NCBI GenBank assembly: GCA_035524335.1
Contig: DATKPE010000012.1
Location: 1 to 64,000 of the forward strand
From: DATKPE01 sp035524335
Lineage (GTDB): Bacteria > Bacteroidota > Ignavibacteria > UBA10030 > SZUA-254
DNA: 64,000 bases
Direction: 5' to 3'
Shown here piece by piece: positions 55,839 through 64,000 of this stretch (position 1 is the first letter of the stretch; each line of letters begins with the position of its first letter). The notes under the pieces are model-generated. The model worked only from the letters and a program-made list of their open reading frames with translations. It was not told the DNA's origin and did not search any database. Made by a program: the position numbers and the translations under genes.

Positions 55839-58800
55839 ATGAAAACACTCCTGTTCGTTATCCTGACGTTTTTCCTCTCGGCGGAAAGCATCCCGCAGTC
55901 CCGGCCGGCAACGGTTCGCGTCACGCATGCCCGGAAGAGCGTGCCGGGGGGCATCTCCGATGACCTTCCCAGGTTCGGGACCGACGTGCCGGCGGCCGGC
56001 GGGCGCCTGACCGTTCCCCGGCCGGTTCTCTCTCCCGGCTGGAAAATGGCGACGGTCAATTACTATAACTGGAACGATCCCGGCGGCTGGGCTTACTCCG
56101 GCGCCGGCCGGCATTTTTACAGCGAAGATGAGACGGGCACCGACGATTTCAGCCAGTTCTCCATCAACGGCGTCTGGACCAATCAGAACCTGGACAGCAT
56201 CGCATATGATTCCTCCGGACTCGAAATGTACCATCTGGTTCTTTCGTGGACCGGCGGGACCTGGGTGCCGGGCGTGATCGACACGTTTGCGTATGACACG
56301 AACGGATATAAAATCAGCATGACGGATAAAATCTGGAACGGTCTGGCGTGGCAGAATAACACGCTCGACACCTATACGAACGATTCCACCGGAAAAATGA
56401 TCACCGACGTCAATCAGACATGGTCCACCACGTCGAACACGTGGAATAATTCGGAACTCTACACCTTCACCTATAATCCGAACGGAAAACGATCGGTTGT
56501 TGTCCTCGCGGGATGGACCGGTCTCGTCTGGGCGATCGTCGGGCGGGAGGTGGATACGTATGATGCCAACACCAACCGGACAAACGCCCTCGACCAGGTC
56601 TGGAGCAACGGCGGATACGTCAATTACACACAGAACAATTATACGTACGACGCCGGCGGGAATCAGATCCTGGATGTCTATCAGTCGTGGAAGAACAATG
56701 CCTGGCTCAACCTGACGCAGTGGGTCACAACCAACGACATCGACGGCAACAAAGCGGTCGATATCGAGCAGGACTGGTATAAGGATTCAACGGGTTATCA
56801 CTGGAGAAACGATGAGAAGGACGTGTATACCTGGGTACAGGTTGCGGGGTTCGTCGTCAAGTCGCCGGCCGCCGCAGAAAACGTTCCCGCAGGATCGCCG
56901 TACAGGATAACATGGCTTTCCATGGAACCGGAGGCGGTGAATATCGCGCTGAGCCTCGATGGAGGAGGCACGTTCACAACCATTGCAAGTCATCTCCCCT
57001 CATCCGCGAATTCATACCTCTGGCAGGTTCCCGATACGCTCAGGGCAAAATGCCTCATCAGAGTGAGCAGTGCCTCCGACTCGGCCGTGAACGGTGTGAG
57101 CGGACAGTTCAGGATCAAGCCATATCTCCTGACCCGTTTTACGCCGGCCGGAGAGTTTGAGGCGTTCGATGTGAAGGTGCATTGCTGGAAATTCGCCAAT
57201 AGCGCGGCCAATATGTGGCCGCAGACCTGGTATGATCAGTTCAATTATTCGGGCGGCACCGATCCGTACACGGCAAAGCCATATCCGAGGAGCCTGTTCT
57301 GGCGCGCACCGTTCTTTCCATACAATTCTATGTTCCCCGACTGGCCTCTCTATGTGAGGGCGTTCGGGATCGATTCCTGCTATGATGATCTTTCGGTGCC
57401 GGCGTACTCTCCCCGGGCATTCAGATGGTGGACCTCGATCCTCATGAATTTCTGGCGGGGATCATGTTACGGTTTCTCCGCGAGCTGTCTGCTGAATTTC
57501 GATTTTCCCTCGGCGTTTCAGAATTACTTCCCGGAACTCGGATCCTTTACCAATCTGCACGATCTGCCGGTGAACGACAGTACCCGAAGAGTGATAAACC
57601 AACTCTTTCTGTATCAATACAGTGTGACGGACGCCGCCTGGTACAATCAGAATAAGAACCGAACCCCGCGACAGCTGGTGGATGATCTAAAAACCGAACT
57701 CATGTCCAATATCCGGAACGATCACCCGCTGGCTCTCTACAACCAGCTGGGGCCGGGCGGTCATTCCGTGGTGCCCTACAGACTGAAACGCTGGACCGGC
57801 GTCGATGTGCATTATTCGGTCTATGTGTATGACAATAACTGTCCGGACGATTCATGCGGCAACGGCGTAAGTCCGATTCTGGACGTCGATTCCACCGCCA
57901 ATACGTGGTCGTATCGGGACTGGTACGGAGATTTCGGGGTCTTCCTCGATGTGCCCGCAAATACACTGCTCAATCGTCCGGTGAAACCTGGAAATCAACG
58001 CACTGAGCCGGCCGGCCGCGGGGAACGCGCTCCCCAGACAACGGCATCCTACCTGGAGCTGATGAACCGGACAAATGGAGACATTACCATCACCGGCACT
58101 GCCGGCGACAGCATCGGTTTCCGCGACAGCTCCCTCTTCAACACCCTCAGGGACGGTATTCCGATGATTCCCGCCACGAGCATATTCCAACCACCAGCGG
58201 GATATTACATCCCGGCAGACGCCTATGCGATCAGATTGACATCATTCCTGGATACCGCCGCGCAGGTTTCGGTGTTCGACAGTGCAACCGTGTTCAGTTT
58301 CTGGCGGGTTGATGCCGCCGGCTATCAGTCCGATCATCTGTCATACAACCAGGGTCTCGCATACAGCAATCCCGATGCCGCGTCGAAAAGCATCAATCTC
58401 GAAGCCATTCTCTCCGCCGGCACAGGGGAACATCAGTTCCAGATCCGCAACTGCCTCGTGGCCAAAAACGACAGTATCAGGATATCGGCCCCCGACACCG
58501 TCAGCCTGAAAATCACCAATCCGGGCTCCCCAAAAACCTATGATCTGAACATCATGCTCGCCGGACGGGGGGTATCCGGCGCGTTCCTGCATGCCGGCAT
58601 CACTCTGCAGGCCCATTCGAGCCATGTCATTCTCCCCGGCTGGAACAACCTGGATCAGCCGGTGAAAATACTGGAGGATGTGGGCAATACCGGCGCGATC
58701 ACCGACACGCTCACGATCGCGAATCAGACGACCGGCGTGAAGGACAATCCGCGATCGGGCCTGCCCGCCGCCTATGCGCTCGAGCAGAATTATCCGAACC

Positions 58801-59030
58801 CGTTTAATCCGGCGACCGTCATCCGTTATTCACTGCCGAAGGAAACCCGCGTGACGCTGAGAGTCTATAACGTGCTCGGCCAGCAGGTGGCGGCGCTGGT
58901 CGACGGGATGGTGCAGGCGGGGTACCGGGAAGCGACGTTCGACGGGAACAGTCTCCCAAGCGGCGTCTATTTTTATCGTCTGACGGCGGGGATTTTTTCC
59001 GAAACACGAAAGATGCTTCTGTTGAGATAG
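55839..59030 (+). CDS. T9SS-secreted protein with Trp-rich repeats and putative cysteine-peptidase domain (A)
   Basis: 1063 residues. Signal peptide about 1-20. Residues about 105-330 hold nine or so ~24-residue repeats of the form Q-x-W-x-x-x-x-W-x-N...Y-D-x-x-G-[NK], distantly like YD/RHS repeats. A beta-sandwich (about 335-428) is followed by an unnamed domain (about 430-720) with GSCYGFSASC (C543), GHSVVPYRL (H642) and VYVYDNNCPDD (D665, N667), in the order and spacing of a papain-like triad. Two more sandwiches (about 745-960) and a T9SS tail (about 985-1063, ending MLLLR) follow. It is paralogous to the next gene. Peptidase activity is an inference. Confidence 0.85.
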   Translation: MKTLLFVILTFFLSAESIPQSRPATVRVTHARKSVPGGISDDLPRFGTDVPAAGGRLTVPRPVLSPGWKMATVNYYNWNDPGGWAYSGAGRHFYSEDETGTDDFSQFSINGVWTNQNLDSIAYDSSGLEMYHLVLSWTGGTWVPGVIDTFAYDTNGYKISMTDKIWNGLAWQNNTLDTYTNDSTGKMITDVNQTWSTTSNTWNNSELYTFTYNPNGKRSVVVLAGWTGLVWAIVGREVDTYDANTNRTNALDQVWSNGGYVNYTQNNYTYDAGGNQILDVYQSWKNNAWLNLTQWVTTNDIDGNKAVDIEQDWYKDSTGYHWRNDEKDVYTWVQVAGFVVKSPAAAENVPAGSPYRITWLSMEPEAVNIALSLDGGGTFTTIASHLPSSANSYLWQVPDTLRAKCLIRVSSASDSAVNGVSGQFRIKPYLLTRFTPAGEFEAFDVKVHCWKFANSAANMWPQTWYDQFNYSGGTDPYTAKPYPRSLFWRAPFFPYNSMFPDWPLYVRAFGIDSCYDDLSVPAYSPRAFRWWTSILMNFWRGSCYGFSASCLLNFDFPSAFQNYFPELGSFTNLHDLPVNDSTRRVINQLFLYQYSVTDAAWYNQNKNRTPRQLVDDLKTELMSNIRNDHPLALYNQLGPGGHSVVPYRLKRWTGVDVHYSVYVYDNNCPDDSCGNGVSPILDVDSTANTWSYRDWYGDFGVFLDVPANTLLNRPVKPGNQRTEPAGRGERAPQTTASYLELMNRTNGDITITGTAGDSIGFRDSSLFNTLRDGIPMIPATSIFQPPAGYYIPADAYAIRLTSFLDTAAQVSVFDSATVFSFWRVDAAGYQSDHLSYNQGLAYSNPDAASKSINLEAILSAGTGEHQFQIRNCLVAKNDSIRISAPDTVSLKITNPGSPKTYDLNIMLAGRGVSGAFLHAGITLQAHSSHVILPGWNNLDQPVKILEDVGNTGAITDTLTIANQTTGVKDNPRSGLPAAYALEQNYPNPFNPATVIRYSLPKETRVTLRVYNVLGQQVAALVDGMVQAGYREATFDGNSLPSGVYFYRLTAGIFSETRKMLLLR
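58662..58975 (+). repeat. Near-identical C-terminal segment (copy 1)
   Basis: About 310 bp matching 62059-62372 at roughly nine bases in ten by eye, far above the rest of the two paralogous genes. It encodes the linker VKILEDVGNTG...TTGVKDNPRSG and the T9SS tail up to the GVYFYRL strand. Confidence 0.8.
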
Positions 59031-59114
59031 CGGATTTTGAGGATTCTGAAGCATAAATTTCTTCACCGGTGCATACAGTGCGCCGGCTGAATCCCGGCGT
59101 AGATCTCGTTTCAC

Positions 59115-59144
59115 CCGGAGCAGAGACCGCTCCGGTGTCTTTTC
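59115..59144 (+). terminator. Hairpin with T-run between the paralogous T9SS genes
   Basis: Arms CCGGAGC and GCTCCGG around a 7-nt loop, followed by TGTCTTTTC; 84 bp after the first gene stops and 51 bp before the second begins. Confidence 0.65.
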
Positions 59145-59194
59145 ATTTCATTATCGCCAAGTTCCATGTTTGCGCAGAAAAGAGGATAAATAAT

Positions 59195-62100
59195 ATGCGT
59201 TTACTTCACACTGTCGTGTATCTCATCCTGTTTCTCTTTGCCTGTTCCGCACTCCGCCCGGCATATTCTCAAACCACACAGTTGTCCGACCGGCAACGGG
59301 ATCTCGAACGTGTATTCCGGGGGACCGCCGTCTCCCATGCACTGAAAGGAAGCGTGAGCGGCGCTGTCCGGCCGATGACGGGGCGTTCCGCCGTGAACAA
59401 CAAGGCCGGCAGAGTGCGGCGGAGCGCATCGCCGGACGCGGCTCTCTCGAGCGGGTGGGTCATTTCCCAGGTTGTCGCCCAGGGGTGGACAAAGGATGGA
59501 TGGGTGAATACCGTGCGCAATCTTCACTACCATGATGCGAACGACTACGATACGATGACGGTCAATCAGGGATGGGAAAACAAAGCGTGGGTGAATGTCG
59601 ATCTCGAGACCTGGACGTACGATGAAAACGGAAATCAGATCATTTATGTGGACCGGACCTGGGACACGACGACAAATGCGTGGTATGCGGGGGGGGTGCG
59701 GGACAGCAGTTCGTATGATTCGCTGGGACGCGAGACGAGCATGCTGGGACAGGACTGGAACGGCACGTCCGGCACGAACCTCTACCTTGACACCTATACG
59801 AACGATGCGCAGGGAAACAAAACGAGCGATCTCTACCAGACCTGGAGCGGCGGGACGTGGGTCAATTCGCTCCTGTACAGCGCGGCGTATGATTCGACCG
59901 GGAACATGACGATCCTTTTGTGCCAGTCGTGGTTGAACGGCGCCTGGGCGAATGCCGAGCTCGGGAGTTTTTCGTTTGATGTCAACGGCAGAAGGTCGGT
60001 CGACCTGTGGCAGGTCTGGAACAACGGCGCGTGGGTGAATTACTCGCAGGATATTTACACGGACGACGCGAATGAGCATGAAACGGGCGATCTGTACCAG
60101 AAGTGGAGCGGGGGGAAATGGGTGAATTCGTCGAACGCGAGCATGTCGTACGATGCGAACGGAAATGAATCGACCGAGCTCGACCAGGGCTGGATCCTGA
60201 ACACCTGGGTGAATTCCTCGTGGGTTCAATGGACCTGGGTGCAGACGAGCGGCCTCAGCATCACGGCTCCCGTCCAGGGCGAGGTTGTTCTTGCGGGATC
60301 GGACTACCTGATCGAGTGGAAGGCGGAGGGGGCATCGGCGCTGAAGATCGAGCTCAGTCTCGACAGCGGACAGACGTTCCGGACGATCGACGCCAGCGCG
60401 CCGGCGACTCCCGCGCTCCATGAATGGAGTGTCCCGGAGACGCTCCGCGCCAAATGCAGAATCAGAATCACCGATCTTTCCGACACCTCGCATCAGGCGA
60501 TGAGCGGGCAGTTCAGGATCAAACCGTATATCCTAACGCGGTTCAAAGCGGGCGGGGATTTTGAGAAGTTCGATCCGCTGGTTCACGGCTGGCAGTTCAG
60601 GAACGACAGCGGGACCATGTGGCCCGAGAAGTGGTGGAAACAGTTCAACTACCGGACCGGAACCGACCCGATGACCGCGCTGCGGTATGATACCCTTTTT
60701 AAAGTCGTCAACAGCCTGGCTTTTCCCGACTGGCCTCTGTTTGTCAGGGTCTTCGGAATTGCGAACTGTTACGTGAGTTCGTCGCCGGTCATCTATTCGG
60801 AGCGGGCCTACTGGTACTGGAGGGACAATCTGGCGATCTGGGGAGGATCGTGTTTCGGTTTTTCCGTCAGCAGTCTGATCAACTTCGATTATCCCGACCA
60901 GTTCAAGGGGCTCTATCCCCAGCTGGGGGATTTTACCGCTTTGAATGACCTGGCGATCAACGATTCCACCCGGCTCATCGTCAATTTTTATATGGAGAAC
61001 TGGCTCGGATTGGCGAACATTCAATATGTGAAAACCATGGCAGGGAAAACACCGCGGGAAACGCTGGCGGATATCAAACAGCGGTTTACCTCCTCGATCC
61101 AGAACGACCAATCGCTCTATATGGCCGATCCCTGGTCCCCGGAGGCGCATTCCGTCGTCCCCTATGCTCTGAAATGGGGCGCCGGTCCCGGCATGGTCCA
61201 GGTCCTCGTCTACGACAGCAACTGCCCCGACGGCAATTGCCCGCAGTACGGCGATCCGATCGTGTATATTGATTCGGTGAACAATACCTGGTTTTATCCC
61301 CCGCTGGGGTGGGCGGTTGGCACCGGTCGGTTCTATCTGGAAGCTCCGGTGGATACGTTCCTGAGCCGGCCGATCCTTCCACGGACAGTCGGCGTGGGCG
61401 CAATGCCGACGCCGGTGCCCGCACGGCCCGCACAGGTGCCGGCAGGAAACCTGGAAATATTCGCGCCCCCCGGGGCCGCGATCACCATCGCCGATTCGAC
61501 CGGCGGGACGATCGGATTTCACGACAGCACGGTGACCAACACATTACCGGGCGGGATTCCGATCATTCCTCCGACAAGCAGGTACCAGCCGCCGCCCGGG
61601 TATTTTGTTCCGGCGGGATCATACCGGATCAGCATGAGCTCATTCCCGGATACCGTTTCCCGGGTGAGCGTGTTCGACACCCTCAGCCTGTTCAGCTACT
61701 GGCGGAACGACGCATCCGGATCCCAGACAGACCGCCTGACATTCAGTAACGGGCTGGCTGTCGGCAACCCCGACCCGGCTTCGAAAAGGGTCAACATGGA
61801 GGCGGTCCTCACACTGCCGGCGGATGAACGGACGATCCGGATCGCAAACTGCCTCATGTCAGCCTCGGACAGCCTGCAGATGAGCGTCCCCGACAGCGGC
61901 CGGCTGAAGATCGTCAATCTGGGGCCGCAGAAAACGTACGATCTCTCGGTGCAGATCGGGGGGGCGGGAATCGCCGGAAAGTATGTTCACACCGGTATTA
62001 CGGCTCCGGCGCACTCGACGCACTATATTCAGCCGAACTGGCCCGATCTGCATCTGCCGGTGAAGATACTGGAGGATGTGGGAAATACCGGCTCGATCAC

Positions 62101-62428
62101 CGACACGCTCACGATCGCAAATCAGACGACCGGCGTGAAGGACAATCCGCGGTCCGGTCTGCCCGCCGCCTACGCGCTCGAACAGAATTATCCGAACCCG
62201 TTCAATCCGGCGACGGTCATCCGTTATTCACTGCCGAAGGAAACCCGCGTAACGCTGACCGTCTATAACGTGCTCGGCCAGCCGGTGGCGACGCTCGTGG
62301 ACGGCGTGGAACATGCGGGCTACGGGGAAGCGACGTTCGCCGGAAACAATCTCCCGAGCGGCGTCTATTTTTACCGCCTGACGGCAGGGACATTCTCCGA
62401 GACGAGGAAGATGCTGTTGATCAAATAG
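59195..62428 (+). CDS. T9SS-secreted protein with Trp-rich repeats and putative cysteine-peptidase domain (B)
   Basis: 1077 residues from ATG 59195, behind AGAGGA; the frame from 59069 crosses the terminator and is rejected. Signal peptide about 5-25. About nine Trp-rich repeats (about 98-350; WxxGxWVN...YDxNGN, clearer than in the paralogue), a sandwich (about 354-443), the putative catalytic domain (about 445-705) with GGSCFGFSVSS (C553), AHSVVPYAL (H652) and VLVYDSNCPDG (D674, N676), two sandwiches, and a T9SS tail ending MLLIK. Conservation of all three triad residues between two otherwise diverged paralogues supports a real active site. The Trp-rich repeats may bind carbohydrate. Confidence 0.85.
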   Translation: MRLLHTVVYLILFLFACSALRPAYSQTTQLSDRQRDLERVFRGTAVSHALKGSVSGAVRPMTGRSAVNNKAGRVRRSASPDAALSSGWVISQVVAQGWTKDGWVNTVRNLHYHDANDYDTMTVNQGWENKAWVNVDLETWTYDENGNQIIYVDRTWDTTTNAWYAGGVRDSSSYDSLGRETSMLGQDWNGTSGTNLYLDTYTNDAQGNKTSDLYQTWSGGTWVNSLLYSAAYDSTGNMTILLCQSWLNGAWANAELGSFSFDVNGRRSVDLWQVWNNGAWVNYSQDIYTDDANEHETGDLYQKWSGGKWVNSSNASMSYDANGNESTELDQGWILNTWVNSSWVQWTWVQTSGLSITAPVQGEVVLAGSDYLIEWKAEGASALKIELSLDSGQTFRTIDASAPATPALHEWSVPETLRAKCRIRITDLSDTSHQAMSGQFRIKPYILTRFKAGGDFEKFDPLVHGWQFRNDSGTMWPEKWWKQFNYRTGTDPMTALRYDTLFKVVNSLAFPDWPLFVRVFGIANCYVSSSPVIYSERAYWYWRDNLAIWGGSCFGFSVSSLINFDYPDQFKGLYPQLGDFTALNDLAINDSTRLIVNFYMENWLGLANIQYVKTMAGKTPRETLADIKQRFTSSIQNDQSLYMADPWSPEAHSVVPYALKWGAGPGMVQVLVYDSNCPDGNCPQYGDPIVYIDSVNNTWFYPPLGWAVGTGRFYLEAPVDTFLSRPILPRTVGVGAMPTPVPARPAQVPAGNLEIFAPPGAAITIADSTGGTIGFHDSTVTNTLPGGIPIIPPTSRYQPPPGYFVPAGSYRISMSSFPDTVSRVSVFDTLSLFSYWRNDASGSQTDRLTFSNGLAVGNPDPASKRVNMEAVLTLPADERTIRIANCLMSASDSLQMSVPDSGRLKIVNLGPQKTYDLSVQIGGAGIAGKYVHTGITAPAHSTHYIQPNWPDLHLPVKILEDVGNTGSITDTLTIANQTTGVKDNPRSGLPAAYALEQNYPNPFNPATVIRYSLPKETRVTLTVYNVLGQPVATLVDGVEHAGYGEATFAGNNLPSGVYFYRLTAGTFSETRKMLLIK
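62059..62372 (+). repeat. Near-identical C-terminal segment (copy 2)
   Basis: Partner of 58662-58975; see that entry. The high identity limited to linker and sorting tail suggests gene conversion or a recent exchange of the tail. Confidence 0.8.
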
Positions 62429-62452
62429 TCTTTATCCGTAACAGGATCACAG

Positions 62453-62477
62453 AACCCCGGTCATCAGCCGGGGTTTT
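62453..62477 (+). terminator. Intrinsic terminator after the second paralogue
   Basis: Arms AACCCCGG and CCGGGGTT with a 7-nt loop, then TT; 25 bp after the stop at 62428. Confidence 0.85.
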
Positions 62478-62623
62478 GCGTTTATGGATGCTGCGATGAT
62501 CCGGGAGTGAACCACCCGGCAATAATTTCATTAATAGATGATTTGACTACCTGCGGAAAAGGCATTTATTGGGACTATCCCCGGAAATGAACCGGCGGGT
62601 ATCTGACACTATCTCAAAATTGC

Positions 62624-63571
62624 ATGAAAATCGGAATTGTGGGAAGCGGCATGGTGGGCGCGACGGCGGCATATGCGGTCATGCTCCGGAAGGCGGCGAG
62701 CGAAATTGTGCTGGTGGATGCAAACCCCGCCCGGGCGCGGGCGGAGGCGGAGGACATCCGGCATGCGGTTCCGTTCGCCGATGCGACCGACATTGCCGCC
62801 GGCACGTACGAAGATTTCCGGGACGCCACGGTCATCGTGATCGCGGCCGGGGCCAGCCAGAAACCGGGCGAAACGCGGCTGATGCTGATGGAACGGAACG
62901 CGGCGATCCTGGAGGAGATCGTGGCGCATATCGCCCGCGTCAACCCGGCGGCGATTCTGCTGGTGGCCACCAACCCGGTCGACATCATCACTCACCTCGC
63001 GACCCGACTGGCCGAGCGGCACGGTATCCCGGCATCGCGCGTCATCGGCACAGGGACGACGCTCGACACCGCGCGTTTCCGGTCGCTCCTCGGACGGCAG
63101 GTCGGGGTCGATCCCCAGAATGTCCATGCCTACGTGATCGGGGAGCACGGCGATTCCGAGGTGCTCACCTGGTCGAACATCGATATCGGCGGCCTCCCGC
63201 TCGATGCGTTTGTGAGGTTCAGGAACATTCCGTTCGACGAGAAGGTCCGCCGGTCGATCGACGACGGAGTCCGGACGGCGGCCTACAGCATCATCGCAGG
63301 AAAAGGTTCGACCTACTACGGCATCGGGGGCGCGATCGCAAAGCTGGTCGACGTGATCAACCGCGACAACCGGGCGGTCCTGACGGTCAGCACCCGCACC
63401 GCCGACGTTGAAGGGGTCCGGGACGTCACGCTTTCCTTTCCGCATCTCATCGGCGGAAAGGGAGACCTCGGCATCCTTCCCATTCCGCTCTCCCCGGAAG
63501 AGAAAAATCTCCTCCGTCAGAGCGCCCTCCTGATCCGGTCGAAGCTCGACGAATACGAGCGCCGTGCGTGA
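62624..63571 (+). CDS. ldh: L-lactate dehydrogenase
   Basis: 315 residues, the usual length. NAD-binding GSGMVGATAA (7-16) and D32; substrate-specificity Gln79 in GASQKPGETR, which marks lactate rather than malate dehydrogenase (Arg there); R85; N117; D148 and R151 in TLDTARFR; catalytic H175 in GEHGDSEV. It interconverts pyruvate and L-lactate with NADH in the cytoplasm. There is no clear ribosome site before ATG 62624. A weak promoter (TTGACT at 62543-62548 with a TTTATT about 16 bp on) may drive it. It stands alone after the T9SS genes, so metabolic context is not shown. Confidence 0.95.
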   Translation: MKIGIVGSGMVGATAAYAVMLRKAASEIVLVDANPARARAEAEDIRHAVPFADATDIAAGTYEDFRDATVIVIAAGASQKPGETRLMLMERNAAILEEIVAHIARVNPAAILLVATNPVDIITHLATRLAERHGIPASRVIGTGTTLDTARFRSLLGRQVGVDPQNVHAYVIGEHGDSEVLTWSNIDIGGLPLDAFVRFRNIPFDEKVRRSIDDGVRTAAYSIIAGKGSTYYGIGGAIAKLVDVINRDNRAVLTVSTRTADVEGVRDVTLSFPHLIGGKGDLGILPIPLSPEEKNLLRQSALLIRSKLDEYERRA

Positions 63572-63797
63572 GGTGCGGCAGTCATGCCGGGTTCCTCTTC
63601 ATGTGAGCTCCTCCGGGATTATTTTCCCCGGAAATTCTCCCGAAGTCTGTCATCGACCTCATTCCCGGGGTTATCGTGTGATCATTGAGGCGGGGAATCA
63701 GAAAGATCATTTCAATACTACTCTCCGCGCCAACGCCAGGCACTGCTGATCCATTATTGCGATCAGCATACAGCCGCATGGGATTCAGTTGATGAAA

Positions 63798-64000
63798 TTA
63801 ACGAAGATTCTCAATTTTCTTCCCCCGGTCCAGATTGCTGACCCTCGAATAAGTATATACGGACGCGTCGGTGTAATCTGTCGGGGTAAGCACCATCGTA
63901 TCCGGATGCGAAAACCATATATTCTGGGTTCGGGATAATCCTTCCCAGGGCGTGTCCCATGGAGAATAAGGAACATTTTCGCACACGAGCATGCCATCGT
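63798..64000 (-). CDS. Possible C-terminal end of a protein gene cut by the window edge
   Basis: An open frame enters from the right edge and ends at 63798. The last 60 or so residues read naturally (CENVPYSPWDTPWEGL, IWFSHPDTMVLTPTDYTDA, then VSNLDRGKKIENLR) with balanced composition. Third-position GC is lower than in neighbouring genes, and another open frame overlaps it, so it may be chance or foreign. The 63572-63797 stretch between it and the lactate dehydrogenase gene shows no gene. Confidence 0.35.
   Translation of the reverse strand, partial: DGMLVCENVPYSPWDTPWEGLSRTQNIWFSHPDTMVLTPTDYTDASVYTYSRVSNLDRGKKIENLR

Noticed and set aside
63785..63997. 70-codon open frame on the minus strand at the right edge
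   Set aside because: It overlaps the more natural-looking frame at 63798-64000 and has a Cys/Arg-rich unlikely product; only one of them could be real.

Overview
The window is GC-rich (about 60 percent by eye) and comes from a Gram-negative bacterium with a type IX secretion system (T9SS). Seven large secreted proteins end in the T9SS type A sorting module (a Q-N-[YF]-P-N-P-F-N-P motif, then a short C-terminus of the form K-hydrophobic-L-x-K/R), and an eighth survives as a remnant. This points to the Bacteroidota/Ignavibacteriota side of the FCB group. The visible promoters have E. coli-like -35/-10 hexamers spaced 17-18 bp, and sigma-54 signals are present, so an Ignavibacteria- or Kapabacteria-like uncultured lineage seems more likely than a classical Bacteroidales or Flavobacteriales member. 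No 16S gene is present, so the assignment is an inference.

Region 1 (1-11438, minus strand): a tRNA-Glu, a 177-residue membrane-anchored protein, and a giant 3581-residue secreted protein. The giant has eleven tandem 75-residue InlB-B-like repeats, eleven longer composite repeats of about 156 residues, FN3-like domains and a T9SS tail.

Region 2 (11817-34056): one exopolysaccharide (EPS) locus made of two divergent operons. The 16-gene minus operon encodes a Wzz-type chain-length protein, a BY-kinase-like ATPase, an unlisted 55-residue membrane protein, a Wzy-like polymerase, a WecG/TagA transferase, a Wzx flippase, three GT4 and one GT2 glycosyltransferases, a hexapeptide acetyltransferase, a polysaccharide deacetylase, two CelD/FemAB-like GNAT proteins, a degenerate acyl-CoA-ligase-like protein and a single-domain response regulator. 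The plus operon encodes a Wza-like lipoprotein, a PorV-like barrel, a degenerate sigma-54-activator-like protein and a WecA-type initiating transferase fused to a Rossmann domain. The 535-bp gap between them holds two facing near-consensus sigma-54 promoters (TGGCACA-N4-TTGT), an inverted repeat and a CRP-like site. The gene content resembles exosortase-associated EPS loci, but no exosortase is visible.

Region 3 (34446-46494): a secreted GH18 chitinase-like protein, an NtrC-family regulator with a degenerate receiver (a plausible driver of the sigma-54 promoters), hemerythrin-like and thioredoxin-like proteins, an AlaX-like tRNA-editing protein, a secreted S1/P1-type nuclease, a secreted cupredoxin, a small membrane protein, a radical SAM enzyme and the decayed T9SS gene. 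CRP-like palindromes lie upstream of the chitinase (two, 52 bp apart) and of the regulator.

Region 4 (46592-64000): a secreted C70 (AvrRpt2-type) cysteine peptidase behind a small exported partner, a serine beta-lactamase-like hydrolase, an isoprenylcysteine-methyltransferase-like membrane protein, a SAM methyltransferase, a STAS/SpoIIAA-like protein, a small membrane protein, an outer-membrane barrel, and two tandem paralogous T9SS proteins with Trp-rich repeats and a putative papain-like Cys-His-Asp domain. Lactate dehydrogenase and a doubtful partial ORF close the window. The overall theme is building the cell surface (EPS) and secreting hydrolases and adhesins onto it.
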